64,000 bases of DNA, from positions 186,001 to 250,000 of the forward strand of contig MBPM02000008.1 in assembly GCA_001695595.3 (NCBI GenBank), written 5' to 3'. The number at the start of each line of letters is the position of its first letter. Positions within the stretch are counted from its first letter, which is position 1. The notes under the pieces are model-generated. The model did no database searches. It saw only the letters and a program-made list of their open reading frames with translations, and had not been told where the DNA came from. The position numbers were made by a program, and so were the translations under genes. Origin of the DNA: Plasmopara viticola (taxonomy: Eukaryota > Oomycota > Peronosporomycetes > Peronosporales > Peronosporaceae). Of this stretch, positions 36,130 to 46,358 are shown piece after piece.

Positions 36130-37012
36130 CCTCGCACGTATCGGAAGACCCTTGAGTGCCTGCCATTGAGTTGGACATGTGCCCGAGGCAAATTGGCTGA
36201 GTACTTCCGCTGCGGCTGCTGGGTCCGGCCGAGTCCCAACCATCAAATACATGAGGCAGCCAACTGCATTTCGATACGAGACTTTTGCCATGGTCTCTTC
36301 CTGATTACACCCTTCTTCGCACATAACTTGGTCAATTTGCGTCCTGCATCCTGAGGTGTCTTGATGGGATTGCTCGTTTCCATATCAAACTTTTTCAGGA
36401 TGTCGCTCGCAAACTTAGTCTGTCGAATAGATACGTTACCGCTTACAGTGTCTTGATCAATCTCCAAGCCCCAAAAAACTTGAGTCGACCGAGATCCGTC
36501 ATCTCGAATTGCTAGCTACGTGCATTCTTGGTCATCTTCAGCAGCTTGTCATGACCATGATTTGATCCCAGTGGCACCAGGTCATCAATGTAAAGTGCCA
36601 CTAGGATCAAATCATGGTCATTTCGCTTGACGTAAAAAAACACAATGGTCTGCATCACACTTCGCAAACTTCAATTCCAACATGAACGCGTCAATGATTT
36701 GATTCCACATTCGCGGTGACTGCTTCAACCATGAAGATAGCGCTCTAGTTGGCAAACGCAGTCCGGATTGATATCGTCAATGTATCCGTCAGATTGTACC
36801 ATGTAGATATCCTCGTCCAGAATGCCATTGAGAAAAGCTGGCTTGACGTCCATCTGATGCAACATCATTGGCGGATAGACTGAGAAGAATCCTGATCGAT
36901 GGAAAATTTGGCCACTGGTGCAAATGTTTCTTCGTAATCAACACCATACTTTTGAGAAAAACCTTTAGCCAGAAGTCGTGCCTTGTAACGCTCGATCTTT
37001 CAGGCTTCATTT
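36130..37012 (-). pseudogene. Reverse transcriptase of E7
   Basis: '[29 protein letters not shown]' in shifted frame (relatives: [13 protein letters not shown]), 'MDVKPAFLNGILDEDIYMVQSDGYIDDINPDCV', then 'NDHDLILVALYIDDLVPLGSNHGHDKLLKMTK', where a duplicated inverted segment has been inserted after YIDD. C-terminal part: 36467-36243 'MEIDQDTVSGNVSIRQTKFASDILKKFDMETSNPIKTPQDAGRKLTK' and 36324-36130 '[38 protein letters not shown]'. Confidence 0.75.
36551..36621. repeat. Short inverted repeat inside E7 RT
   Basis: Arms 36551-36576 and 36596-36621 (26 bp, one mismatch) with a 19-bp spacer. The left arm copies the right arm in reverse. It interrupts the sequence just after the YIDD codons. Confidence 0.85.
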
Positions 37013-37407
37013 TCTATGATCCGGAAGACCCATCTGCAGCCAATATCATTACGACCGTCTGGCAGCGGTACCAAATCCCATCTTTTGTTCTTGCAAAGAG
37101 AACCAAGTTCAGCATCGCACGCCTCTTTCCACTTGGCCGCGTTGCTGGATTCCATTGCTGACGTATAAGTTGTCGGCAGTCCTCCCACTGAATCCACAAT
37201 AAAGGCCGCTTCAAAATCTTGGGCCGTTGCAGATATTTCTTTCAGCGATTGATAACGACTTGGCCTCTTTGCTGTTGGAATTTGCGCCGCTTTTTCTAGC
37301 GATTGATTTCGCTGGTGTCGTTTACTACCGGGTTCAAAATCCAAATTCACAATAGGCTGCGTTTCTGAGTGTTGCTCGTTTCTAAACTCCATGTCTTCAT
37401 CATGCAT
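37000..37407 (-). CDS. pol: pol fragment: linker and RT start (E7)
   Basis: 135 codons: 'MHDEDMEFRNEQHSETQPIVNLDFEPGSKRHQRNQSLEKAAQIPTAKRPSRYQSLKEISATAQDFEAAFIVDSVGGLPTTYTSAMESSNAAKWKEACDAELGSLCKNKRWDLVPLPDGRNDIGCRWVFRIIENEA'. Complete F2 linker leading into the RT fingers; useful as the reference for the deleted region in units A and B. Confidence 0.8.
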   Translation of the reverse strand: MHDEDMEFRNEQHSETQPIVNLDFEPGSKRHQRNQSLEKAAQIPTAKRPSRYQSLKEISATAQDFEAAFIVDSVGGLPTTYTSAMESSNAAKWKEACDAELGSLCKNKRWDLVPLPDGRNDIGCRWVFRIIENEA

Positions 37408-38698
37408 AGCGTTTTCGTTTTCCGAGCGGTCACAATCGGCTGTTTGGGTTCTTCAATTACAGCTTCTGTTGTTTTGGTACTTGGTATTCTGTCGTCAAAA
37501 GTATTTTCCATTAATTTGGGGCCCGACTTATCAGAACGCGACTGCTGGCAATTTCTTCAGACATGTACGCTTTTCCATGCTCTGAATAGCCAAGAAAACG
37601 GCAGCGAGCCGAACGAGCATTACACTTGAATCGTTTTTTTCTTGGGAACTACGACGCACGCATGGCAGCCAAATACCTTCAAATTTGCCAACAAAGGCTT
37701 CTTGCCAGTCCATAGTTGAAATGGTGACGCATCATGATCATCAGCTCGTGTTGGACAGCGCGATCGCGAAGGAACGCAACAGTTTAAACAGCTTCGCCCC
37801 TAACGCTTTTGGCAAACCAGCGTGCTCTGGCATGCACCGACCGCACTCAACAAGTGTACTATTAATGCGTTCTGTGACTCCATTCAGTTGCGGCGTGTAC
37901 GGTGGCGTAAGCTTTTGTATAATACTGCACTCTACACAAAACTTTGCCATTGCTTCAGAATTGTATTTGCCACCATTACCACAACAAAGGTATTTAACGT
38001 GCATGTTGGTCTGGTTTTCGGTTAGTGCAACGAAGCAGCAAACTTGACAGCACAGTAATGCGAGTCTTCGTCGATGAAAGTGACGAAATAGCACTTGCCG
38101 TTTGCAAGGGTCCACACACATCGCTGTAAATGACTCTAAAACCTTTCTTAGCCCGGTTAGGTGAAGACTTCATGAAGCTTACCCGCGTCTGCTTGCCAAG
38201 AGCGCACACTTTACACAACTCCCACTTGCTAACTGACTTCAGGTCAATACCTGCTCCACAGTCAATTGAGAATATGGTGGAAAGACCACCGTGGCCAATG
38301 TGACCTAGTCGAAGGTACCAGAGGAGGTACGAAGTGGTGTCCCCATGGCATACCAACGAGCTAGTCGATTTGGCTTCAGGAACAGCTTAAACAGCCCTTT
38401 GCCTTCACGAGCGCCCAACTTCCAGCGAAGATCTTTGCTTTAGCAAAGCAGCCGTCGTACTCAAACGAAACTGGACCAACTTCTTTCGTGAAGCGTACTC
38501 CCGAAAACGAAGCGCGCGAAAATTTAGGAATGTGCCAAACCGACGTAAGAACACCCTTCTTTATTCCGCGAGCGTATACATCGACATAACAATGTCACCC
38601 GTTTCCACAGCTTGAACCACGCCGTCATCCGCGAGGTGCACATCCACCGGGTCGATTTTCTTGTAGTTTCTCATGTATCCTTTCGAGTATGTCCTGTG
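37408..38698 (-). pseudogene. Integrase and GAG_pre-integrase of E7
   Basis: 38356-37994: 'YLRLGHIGHGGLSTIFSIDCGAGIDLKSVSKWELCKVCALGKQTRVSFMKSSPNRAKKGFRVIYSDVCGPLQT' (finger Gly-Cys changed to Val-Cys; first Asp present). 38121-37741: 'CCGNGGKYNSEAMAKF' (second Asp replaced by Gly), 'TPPYTPQLNGVTERINSTLVECGRCMPEH' (Glu present). Then 37713-37531 'MDWQEAFVGKFEGIWLPCVRRSSQEKN'-type shifted tail. 38357-38698 is GAG_pre-integrase with shifts. Confidence 0.75.
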
Positions 38699-38959
38699 TT
38701 AAGTAGCACCCGAGTCAACTAACCACACACAGCTCGACTTGATGAAATACGCAGCTTCACCAACCAAGAACAGATAGTCGCCAGAATCATCATCGTTTCT
38801 CTGCGCGACACTAGCACGCTGTGGTCGCTGTCGCTCCGCATTGTCACAAATTCGAGCTGGGCACTTGGCAATCCAATGCCTATGCTCTCCACAATAGTGG
38901 CAAGTACTGCCAGCCTTTCCTGAGGCCTGTCGTTCTTTGCGTCGTCCATTGTCTGTCAT
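38699..38959 (-). CDS. gag-pol fragment: zinc knuckle and protease (E7)
   Basis: 86 codons: 'MTDNGRRKERQASGKAGSTCHYCGEHRHWIAKCPARICDNAERQRPQRASVAQRNDDDSGDYLFLVGEAAYFIKSSCVWLVDSGAT'. Complete CCHC (C-X2-C-X4-H-X4-C) and intact DSG; ends at a TAA at the next codon (QHMT expected). Confidence 0.8.
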   Translation of the reverse strand: MTDNGRRKERQASGKAGSTCHYCGEHRHWIAKCPARICDNAERQRPQRASVAQRNDDDSGDYLFLVGEAAYFIKSSCVWLVDSGAT

Positions 38960-39071
38960 CGCAAGCGCTTAACCTTGGCCGCGCGCCGCTCCATCGACAC
39001 CGCTGCTTTTCTCTTTGCGCTTTAAGTCTTCGTGTAGCAGCCGAGACGTGACGAGCTCCGTCGGCTCTTGA

Positions 39072-39623
39072 CTATAGTGCCGTGATCAGAAACGCGTATG
39101 CCTCGTTGAGACTTGCCAAAAGCGTAATCACCAGGTCGTCCTCGCTAACTGGAGCACCCACAGTATCGAGCTGCTCCGCCAGCGTCTTTATCTTGTCAAT
39201 GTGCTCGAGCACATCTTCTTTTTTATCCATCTTGGCCGTGAAGAAACGATGGCGAAGAAAGAGCTGATTCGCAAGGCTCTTTTTCTCGAAGTGTTCATCA
39301 AGCCGCGACCATGCATCGTTTGTCCCACTCGCCGAATGAACCAACGGCAGCTGCGAATCCTACATCGCAAGACAGATGATCGCGAGCGCTTTCCTCGACT
39401 TTCGTTCAGAAGTTTACTGGTCCAGCGCAGTAGTCAGGTGTTCCAACTTGATCTCCCCGCTCACCACTTCTCACAAGTCACGCTCCTCCAGCACCATCTA
39501 CATCTTGAGCTTCCACGTGTGAAAAATTGTTTCATCGAACTTGTTGATGTGGTTGGTGGTGAAGGCGTTAATGGCAAGGGCGAATTCGGTGTCGGAGTCT
39601 AGGAAGACGGAGCTTGGGCTCAT
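39072..39623 (-). pseudogene. gag: gag of E7
   Basis: Starts at ATG 39623 in the PBS (GGATATGAGCCC). Broken N-terminus ('FDETIFHTWKLKM'-like, 'ERDL'), then 39344-39072 open: 'MVHSASGTNDAWSRLDEHFEKKSLANQLFLRHRFFTAKMDKKEDVLEHIDKIKTLAEQLDTVGAPVSEDDLVITLLASLNEAYAFLITAL'. A stop and small deletion precede the knuckle piece. Confidence 0.75.
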
Positions 39624-39627
39624 ATCC

Positions 39628-39835
39628 TGAAGTAGGTCAAGTGTGCACTAGTTGGTGAAAAGCAAAGTGTATATATTTATGGTCATTAGCTCGCAAATTC
39701 ACTTGCTACCTCTACGCTGCTATTTCACTACGTACTAGGCTCACTATACTACACTAGCTTTAGAATATACTTTCAGCCAACCAGAAAGACGTTCCCATCC
39801 TGATGTGTCATCTTCGTATGTTTGCAAAGTTGTCA
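39628..39835 (-). repeat. LTR1c, 5' LTR of E7
   Basis: About 208 bp. Shares the gag-proximal half with LTR1 but the distal half is different (ACTAGGCTCACTATAC, CATCTTCGTATGTTTGC). A second copy is at 54578-54778. Confidence 0.7.
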
Positions 39836-40884
39836 CGCCGGACAACTTTGTCTTTGTAATGTCACCGGTTTCAATCGCCTTAACCACACCGTCGTCGGCA
39901 AGATGCACGTCAATCGGTGCAATCTTGGTACAGTTTTTCATGAAGTCATTTTGGTAAGGTCGTGTTCTGTGCCGCACCTGAGTCGACCAACTACTTGTTG
40001 CTTGTCTTGGCAGCTCCCACGCTGCCACCAACCGAAAAAAGTAGTCACCAGAGTCTTCTTCACTTTGTGCTACGTGAGGTCGTTGCGGCTTCTGCCGCTC
40101 CGCGCTCTCGCAGATTCGCACTGGGCATTATCGATCCAATGTCTGTGCTCCCCACAGTAATGACATGTACTATTCTTAGCAGGAGCTTGCCGTCCCTTGA
40201 ACCGTTCGTTGTCGCTTGTCATAAAGGCTTAGTTTTGGCCTGGCGCGCTGCCTTCAGTGCAACCGCCTTGTTCTTTGCGCTTCTATCCTCATGCAAAAGC
40301 CGTGACGTCACCAGCTCCCACGTGAGTGAGTCAGCTCTTGACCCCAACGCCGTGATGAGGAACTGGTATGGCTTGCTAAGGCTTGCAAAAAGCGTGATCA
40401 CCAAGTCGTCCTTGCTGACCGGAGCGCCCACCACGTCTAGCTGCTTCGCCAGCGTCTTGATCTTGTTGATGTGCTGCAACACATCATCACCTTCGTCCAT
40501 CATCGTCATGAAGAAGCGTCGACGAAGAAAGAGCTTGTTCGCTTAACTCATCTTCTCGAAGTAGACGCGACCATGCATACTGCGGGCCTTTTTCCGACCG
40601 TACCAACGGTAGCTGAGAGTTCTCCATGGCAAGGTAAATGATGGCTAAGCCTTGCGGGACTTGCGCTAGTACGTGCTTTGATCCAACTGCGTAAGATAGT
40701 GCTCGTACTTGATCTCACCGCTCGTGACCCCCGACAGAACGCGCTCTTTCAGCACCATTTGCATCTCGAACTTCCACGTATGGAGCTTCGTTCCGTCAAA
40801 CTTCTACATACGCGAGGGTGCAGCGACGTCGCTTGGCCGTCGGCGGAGAACAGGGCAGGGTGTGCGGGGTTTGGCCTTATAATC
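39836..40884 (-). pseudogene. gag: gag and protease of E7b
   Basis: gag: 40509-40219 open, 'TMMDEGDDVLQHINKIKTLAKQLDVVGAPVSKDDLVITLFASLSKPYQFLITALGSRADSLTWELVTSRLLHEDRSAKNKA'; the N-terminus (40510-40880) is readable but shifted. Knuckle 'STCHYCGEHRHWI'-like with shifts. 40121-39836: 'HVAQSEEDSGDYFFRLVAAWELPRQATSSWSTQVRHRTRP' (protease out of frame), 'FMKNCTKIAPIDVHLADDGVVKAIETGDIT'. The PBS ATG has become ATA-like (GGATTATAAGGCC). Confidence 0.7.
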
Positions 40885-41174
40885 CATCAGATAAGTCGAA
40901 GTGAGCACTAAATGGTAGAATGCAAAGTGAACATAATTATGAGGTCCTTAGTTCGCAACTATTTTCTACCTTTAGGCAAATCATGTATCTAAACCAATCA
41001 GAACGACTTACCATCCGGGCGGGATAATCTTCCCATCCGGACGCAATCATCTTTCGTTCGCTTGTACACCCGCCTAAACATGACGTCACTGTTGCTTGGT
41101 CGCAAGGTTGACCGATATCAGTACCGGTAGCGTACCGGTACAACACTGCTGGTCAAGGCGCCGTACCTTTAACA
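40885..41174 (-). repeat. LTR1b, 5' LTR of E7b
   Basis: 290 bp with TGACGTCA (41081-41088) and a pair of TACCGGTA palindromes (41122-41129, 41133-41140). Abuts a plus F1 RT fragment. Confidence 0.8.
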
Positions 41175-41894
41175 CAAATTTCGTTTGCAAGCTTGAGCGA
41201 TCGCTGTACGGATTGAAGCAGTCGCCGCGTCTGTGGAATAAAAGTATAGACGACTTCATGCTTCGACTCAAGTTCAAAAAGTGCGTAACCGACCACTGTA
41301 TCTACTTTATGCGTGACGGCAAATATATGGTTTTCATCGCGGTTTACGTCGACGGTCTCATTCATGCAAGCACCAGCTCAACATTGCTACAAGACACAAA
41401 GCAAGCGCTAAGTGATCGGTTTGAAATGACAGACATGGGTCAGCTCGAGTATTTTCTCGGCATGAAAATTGAACAAGACAAAGAAGTGGAAAAGGTGATC
41501 GTGAGGCAGTCCAAGTTTGCGAGCGATATTCTTAAGGAGCTCAAAAATGGATAACAGCAATCCCGTAAAGACGCCTCAAGAACCAGCTCTCAAGCTTACT
41601 AAGGACATGTGCGAAGGAGGCTGTAAGCATCACGAAACCATGGCAAATATTCTCTACCGGGTCGGCACGCGCCCGGATCTTGCAGCAGCCGTTGGAGCTT
41701 TAAGTCAATCGCGGCGGACCCATGCCCGGCTCATTGGCAGGCACTCGAGAGAGTGTTTCGATGTATTCAAGGCACACAATCATGTTTCGAGCGGACAGTA
41801 GCAAAGGACTTCAAATTTTTCCGGATGCGAACTGGGCTGGAGATGCTGGCTCAAGAAATAGTAAAAAGCGGATATGCATTTTTGCTGAAAGTAT
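41175..41894 (+). pseudogene. pol: F1 reverse transcriptase fragment, split by E8
   Basis: Open to 41554: 'FVCKLERSLYGLKQSPRLWNKSIDDFMLRLKFKKCVTDHCIYFMRDGKYMVFIAVYVDGLIHASTSSTLLQDTKQALSDRFEMTDMGQLEYFLGMKIEQD'. The active site is YVDG, so the second catalytic Asp is lost. Then 41517-41801 '[32 protein letters not shown]' and a deletion; RNase H 'DANWAGDAGSRNS' stops at E8. Continues at 46359. Confidence 0.8.
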
Positions 41895-42157
41895 TGACAA
41901 ATAACACTTGAGCGGAGGATGGCAAAATGCACAGTGATATATTTTTTAGGTCCTTTGTTCGCAATTATTTGCTACCTATAAGCCAATCATTAATCTGAGC
42001 CAATCAGAACGACTCACCATCCGGGCGCAATCATCTTGCGTGCGCCTGTACACCCGCCTGTCCATGACGTCACTACTGCTTGGTTGCAGCGTTAACCGGT
42101 ATAAGTACCAGTATCTTACCGGTATATTACTGCTGGTTGAGGCGTCGTTTTTTCTCA
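41895..42157 (-). repeat. 3' LTR1b of E8
   Basis: 263 bp with TGACGTCA (42065-42072). Starts TGAGAAAAAACGACGCC on the minus strand. Confidence 0.75.
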
Positions 42158-42666
42158 CAAGACAATCCATGTATTGCGCAGCAACGATAGGCTTGGTCAG
42201 GATGTCAGCCAGCATGTCAGCATGTCTTGAGTTGGGCAGAACTCTAACAACGCTTGACCGTCTTCAATTCTCTCACACACACAAAGTGGTTACGAATGTC
42301 GATATGCTTGGTGCGCTTATAAACGTGCGAATTCCTGACCAGTGCGATTGAGCCTTAATTATCTTCGAAAATCTTGATAGGTTCATCGTCATCCATTTCT
42401 TTAAGCTCACACAAGAATACTTTTAGCCATACAGCTTCTCGAGCTGCTTCCGATAGGGCCATATACTCTGCCTCAGTTGACGAGAGTGCTACCGTGAGCT
42501 GCTTATTGCTTCTCCAGCTGATACATCCGTTGTTCATGACAAAGACGTAGTCACTTGTGCTGCAACGCGACTCAATGTCTCCTGCCCAGTCAGCATCTGA
42601 AAGTTCTTGAATTGCTGAAGCACCGTGTCGGGAAAACACTAGTCCATGCGTCTGGGTGGCATTCAA
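42158..42666 (-). pseudogene. pol: RNase H of E8
   Basis: 42666-42355 open: '[82 protein letters not shown]', all three acidic motifs present. A stop follows the DN, then '[25 protein letters not shown]' and 'MLADILTKPIVAAQYMDC' in shifted frames up to the LTR. Confidence 0.8.
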
Positions 42667-43710
42667 GTATCGCAGTACGCGCTTTTAAGCTTGCCAGTGT
42701 GTCGGACACGGATCGGCTGCGAATTGGCTCAGCACTCCCACTGCTGCTGCAAGATCTGGACGAGTAGCAACCATCAAGTACATGATGCCACCGACAGCAT
42801 TTCGATACGGCACGCTTTTCATTGTGTCCTCGTGCTTGCATTTACCATTACACATGTTCTTTATTCAGCTTCAATCCTGGATATTGAGAAGTTTTCACTG
42901 GCTTGCAATCTAGCAACCCAAACTTAAGCAAAATCGACTTGAGGAACTTGATTGCCGCATCGTAACTTGACCTTTAGCGCTATCTTGATTGATCTCCATT
43001 CCAAAAAGGGTTTGAGCACGCTGAGGTCTGTCATCTCGAATTGTTCGCTTAGCGCTTGCTTCGTTGTTGTTGTCACTGCTCGCAATAATCAAGTCGTCAA
43101 CGTAGAGTGCCACAAAAAACATTGACTCGTCACTGCGTTTGCTGTATAGGCAGTGATCTAACTTGCTCTTGGTAAAGCCCATCTTAACCATGAAATCGTC
43201 AATCGATTACTTCCACATCCGTGGTGACTGCTTTAAGCCGTAGAGCAAACGCTTAAGCTTGCACACATACTCCAGTCGACTTGGGTCAGCATATTCGTCC
43301 GGTTGCTGCATATAGATGTCTTTATCCAGAGTACCATTTAGAAACGCAGTTTTGACATCTATTTGGTGAAGATTGAGAAAATACTTGGCAGCCAGGCTTA
43401 GCACAATGCGAATTGACGTAAACTTGGCTACGGGTGGAAGAGCCTCCTTGTAATCCATACATACTTCTGTGAAAAATCTTTTGCAACCAGCCGTGCCTTA
43501 AACCGCTCAATGTCTCGTCTTGGTTCTCCTTAAAGCGAAAAAAACAGCGACAATCGATCGCTTTTTGCCCCTCTGGCAGCGGGACTGTATCCCATGTCTC
43601 GTTTTTTTAAAGGAGTCAATTTCGGAGTCGCAAGCTTCCTTCGGCTTGCACGCGTCATCAAATTCCATCGCCAACTTGTAAGTTGTCGGCAACTCTCCCA
43701 CTAAATACAT
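42667..43710 (-). pseudogene. pol: Reverse transcriptase of E8
   Basis: 43710-43507 'MYLVGELPTTYKLAMEFDDACKPKEACDSEIDSF'; 43458-43207 '[83 protein letters not shown]' then a stop; 43191-42910 '[50 protein letters not shown]', with YVDD intact, then shifts. The remaining thumb (42840-42667) is readable as '[32 protein letters not shown]'. Confidence 0.8.
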
Positions 43711-44406
43711 GACATGTGCTGCTTCAAAGCCTTAATTATCATTGCCTATCGTGGAGGCTGACATTTCTTCAAGTGTCGACCGCTGGTGACATGGAGCGTG
43801 TCGTTTGGATCTCTGAGATTCTGTCACCTTTTCAAGCGACTGATTCCTTGGGTGCCATTTAGTCCCGGAATCAAAGTCAATGTCGCGTTCTGGCACCTAA
43901 TCATCATCCATCTTTGACTCTCCATGGCTATTTTCGGTGCTTGATTCTGTGTCGGCATCAGTAATACTATCGTTTTCCTCATCCACCAGCTCAACAATCT
44001 TGTTATAGTTAAGCCTTCCTTTGTCGAAAACATCCTCTTCGAATTGTGCATCGCGACTCTTCAGAATGCGCCCGATCGAAATTTCTTCAAATCGGTAGTC
44101 TTTGCATGCTCCGAATAGCCCGAAAATCGACTCAAGATGACTTTTGCGTCGGGTTTGAAACGCTTTTCTTTTGGAACGCGGACATGCGCATGACATCCAA
44201 ACACATTGAGGTTGGCCAAAAGCGGCTTCTTCGTTGTACAAAGCTCGTGTGGTGACTTCTATAATATAGCTGCACGAGTAGGACACCGATTTCGAAGGAA
44301 CGTAGTGGTCATTACGGCTTCACCACAGTAGCCTCTGGAAGTTCTTGCATGTCCCATCATACATCTTGAACACTTCATGCGCTCAGCTACTCCATTTAGC
44401 TGAGGA
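43711..44406 (-). pseudogene. Integrase tail and linker of E8
   Basis: 44286-43897: 'MSYSCSYIIEVTTRALYNEEAAFGQPQCVWMSCACPRSKRKAFQTRRKSHLESIFGLFGACKDYRFEEISIGRILKSRDAQFEEDVFDKGRLNYNKIVELVDEENDSITDADTESSTENSHGESKMDDD'. The first 70 residues are out of register; 'YRFEEISIGRILKSRDAQFEEDVFD' and the acidic linker are F4-like. Confidence 0.7.
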
Positions 44407-44974
44407 TCATACGGTGGCAAAAATTTGAGCACAACTTCTTGTGGTCATCCTAACCGACGTGTACTCGCCACCATTGTCACTTTGAAGAGTCTTGACTCGC
44501 TTGCCAGTCTTCTTTCCAGCAAAGGCAACAAACTCGGCAAACTTGTCTACAACTTCAGACTTGAACTTGATTGAAAATAATGCAGTGATGTGACTTGTCA
44601 TCGATGAAAGCAACAAAATAGCGCTTTCTACTGAACATTGACGTTTGCTTTGGACCGCACACGTCACTATGCACAACTTCAAGAATGTCTTTTGCTCGAT
44701 CAAGCGAAGATGTCAGAAAGCGCAAACGAGTTTGTTTTCCCAGCGCACACCCGTCACAAAGCTCCCACTTGCTCACCGATGTCAATGCAATACCGGTGGC
44801 AAGTTTCTTTTAGACAATTGCATCAAGTTCTTCGAATCCGATATCCGTAGGTGCCAGAGATACGAATTGTTGTCCCCCCCCGCAGCCAGACAGCTTGGCC
44901 ACGCACACTTCCTCGGGAGCAACAGAAATCATATGAATCTTGAACAATCCTTTTTCTTCAGGAGCACCAACTTT
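44407..44974 (-). pseudogene. pol: Integrase core and GAG_pre-integrase end of E8
   Basis: 44785-44555: 'TSVSKWELCDGCALGKQTRLRFLTSSLDRAKDILEVVHSDVCGPKQTSMFSRKRYFVAFIDDKSHHCIIFNQVQV'; 44703-44407 continues in the next frame 'FKSEVVDKFAEFVAFAGKKTGKRVKTLQSDNGGEYTSVRMTTRS'. First and second Asp visible; the Glu region at 44370-44400 is 'LNGVAERMK' in another frame. Confidence 0.75.
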
Positions 44975-45469
44975 TTATTTCACTCCCTCGGGCATTACTT
45001 GATCAACGTCCTTGGCGAATTGGCCGATCAAAAATAAATTGCGAGACAACTTCGGAGTATGCCACACATTAAAAAGCACACCCTTTTCCACTCCATTTGA
45101 TGTCTTCATGGACATTACGACATCTCCACTGCCGATTGCTTGCACGACACCATTGTCTGCTAGACGCACGTTCACTGGAGTGAACATCTCGTATTTCTTC
45201 ATGAACATTTTCGAATTTGACATGTGCTGCATCGCTCCTGAGTCGACCAGCCAAATGTCACTTGACTTGACAGATCTATCACAATCGCCAACCGAAAACA
45301 AGTTGTCATCGCTGTCGTCCCAGTTAGCAAAGTTTGCACGCTGTGACCGCTCTCTCTTAAAGTCATTGCTCGCTCGCAGTGGGCACTCTGCCATCCAATG
45401 CCATTGTTTGCCGCAATTGTGGCACGCACCGGTATCTCTACCGGCCGTCCTTTGCACTTGTTGTCTCAT
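44975..45469 (-). CDS. pol: gag-pol fragment: zinc knuckle, protease, GAG_pre-integrase (E8)
   Basis: 164 codons: 'TGACHNCGKQWHWMAECPLRASNDFKRERSQRANFANWDDSDDNLFSVGDCDRSVKSSDIWLVDSGAMQHMSNSKMFMKKYEMFTPVNVRLADNGVVQAIGSGDVVMSMKTSNGVEKGVLFNVWHTPKLSRNLFLIGQFAKDVDQVMPEGVK'. CCHC and protease DSG are intact. F4 type. Confidence 0.85.
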   Translation of the reverse strand: MRQQVQRTAGRDTGACHNCGKQWHWMAECPLRASNDFKRERSQRANFANWDDSDDNLFSVGDCDRSVKSSDIWLVDSGAMQHMSNSKMFMKKYEMFTPVNVRLADNGVVQAIGSGDVVMSMKTSNGVEKGVLFNVWHTPKLSRNLFLIGQFAKDVDQVMPEGVK

Positions 45470-45474
45470 AACAT

Positions 45475-46132
45475 AAACGCTTGACCAGACACAGCTCCGT
45501 CGCCGCTCTGCTCCTCACGTCTCATCTCTTCATGCAATAGGTGCGATGTCACAAGCTCCCATGTCAGCGTGTTCGAACGCGACTCCAGCGCCGTGATGGG
45601 AAACTGGTATGAATCACTCAGACTTCCAAAAAGCGGTTCACCAGGTTGTCCTCACTCACCGGGGCGCCCACCGCATCAAGCTGCTCAGCTAGCGTCTTGA
45701 GCTCGAGCACACCGTCGCCATCCTCCATCATTGTCGTAAAGAACCCTGCGACAGAGAAAGAGCTTGTTCGCAAGGCCCCTCTTCTCGAAGTGTCATTCCA
45801 ACCTTGACCACGCACCATACGCATCCTTGGTCGAGCGAACCAGTTGCAGCTGCGAGTCCTCCATCGCAAGACAAATTATCGCCAGCGCCTTGCGAACCTT
45901 ACGCTTGAAGATTGACTGGTCCATATGTTACTCAGCTGTTCAAGCTTTATCTCCCCGCTCGCAACTCCCCAGAGGTCGCGCTCCTCCAACACCGTTTGCA
46001 TCTTGCACTTCCACGTACGAAAGCTCGTTCCGTTGAACTTGTTGGTCCGGCTCGGCGTGGCGTCGATTGTGGCGGCGAAGGCGGTGTCAGGGGTGGGGGA
46101 AGGAAGGCAGAGTCTGCGGGGCTTGGGCTCAT
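45475..46132 (-). pseudogene. gag: gag of E8
   Basis: Starts at ATG 46132 within the PBS (GGTAATGAGCCC): 'MSPSPADSAFLPPPLTP', 'MDATPSRTNKFNGTSFRTWKCKMQTVLEERDLWGVASGEIKLEQLSN' in shifting frames, 'ALAIICLAMEDSQLQLVRSTKDAYGAWSRLE', 'TMMEDGDGVLELKTLAEQLDAVGAPVSEDNLV', 'TLTWELVTSHLLHEEMRREEQSGDGAVSGQAFM'. Frameshifts near 46000, 45770 and 45640. Confidence 0.75.
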
Positions 46133-46136
46133 TACC

Positions 46137-46358
46137 TGTGGAAAGGTCACTTGAATGGAAGTTGGCAAAATACGAAGTGAATGTTTTAATAAGGTCCTTA
46201 GTTCGCAACTACTTGCTACCTTCAAGCCAATCAGAACGGCTTACCATCAAGGCGCAATCATCTTGCGTGCGCCTGTTGCTTGGTCGCAAAGTTATCCGGT
46301 ATAAGCTCCGGTATCCTACCGGTATATTACTGCTGGTCGAGGCGTCGTTTCTTCAGCA
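46137..46358 (-). repeat. 5' LTR1b of E8
   Basis: 222 bp; lacks the TGACGTCA block present in the 3' copy, so it has a private deletion. Confidence 0.75.

Larger units (their letters stand above)
36130..39835 (-). mobile_element. E7: F2-type element, 3' truncated
   Basis: 5' LTR1c (39628-39835), PBS/gag ATG at 39621-39623, gag, knuckle, protease, integrase, RT; RNase H was cut by E6. E7 is inserted in the GAG_pre-integrase part of E7b. Confidence 0.75.
39836..41174 (-). mobile_element. E7b: F1 element, 5' part
   Basis: 5' LTR1b 40885-41174, PBS, gag, knuckle, protease, ending in 'ETGDIT', where E7 is inserted. Confidence 0.75.
41895..46358 (-). mobile_element. E8: F4-type copia element, near full length
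   Basis: About 4.46 kb: 5' LTR1b 46137-46358, PBS/gag ATG 46132, gag, knuckle, protease, integrase, RT, RNase H, 3' LTR1b 41895-42157. Splits the plus F1 element in the RNase H motif before 'MNGGC'. I could not define a clean target duplication. Confidence 0.8.
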
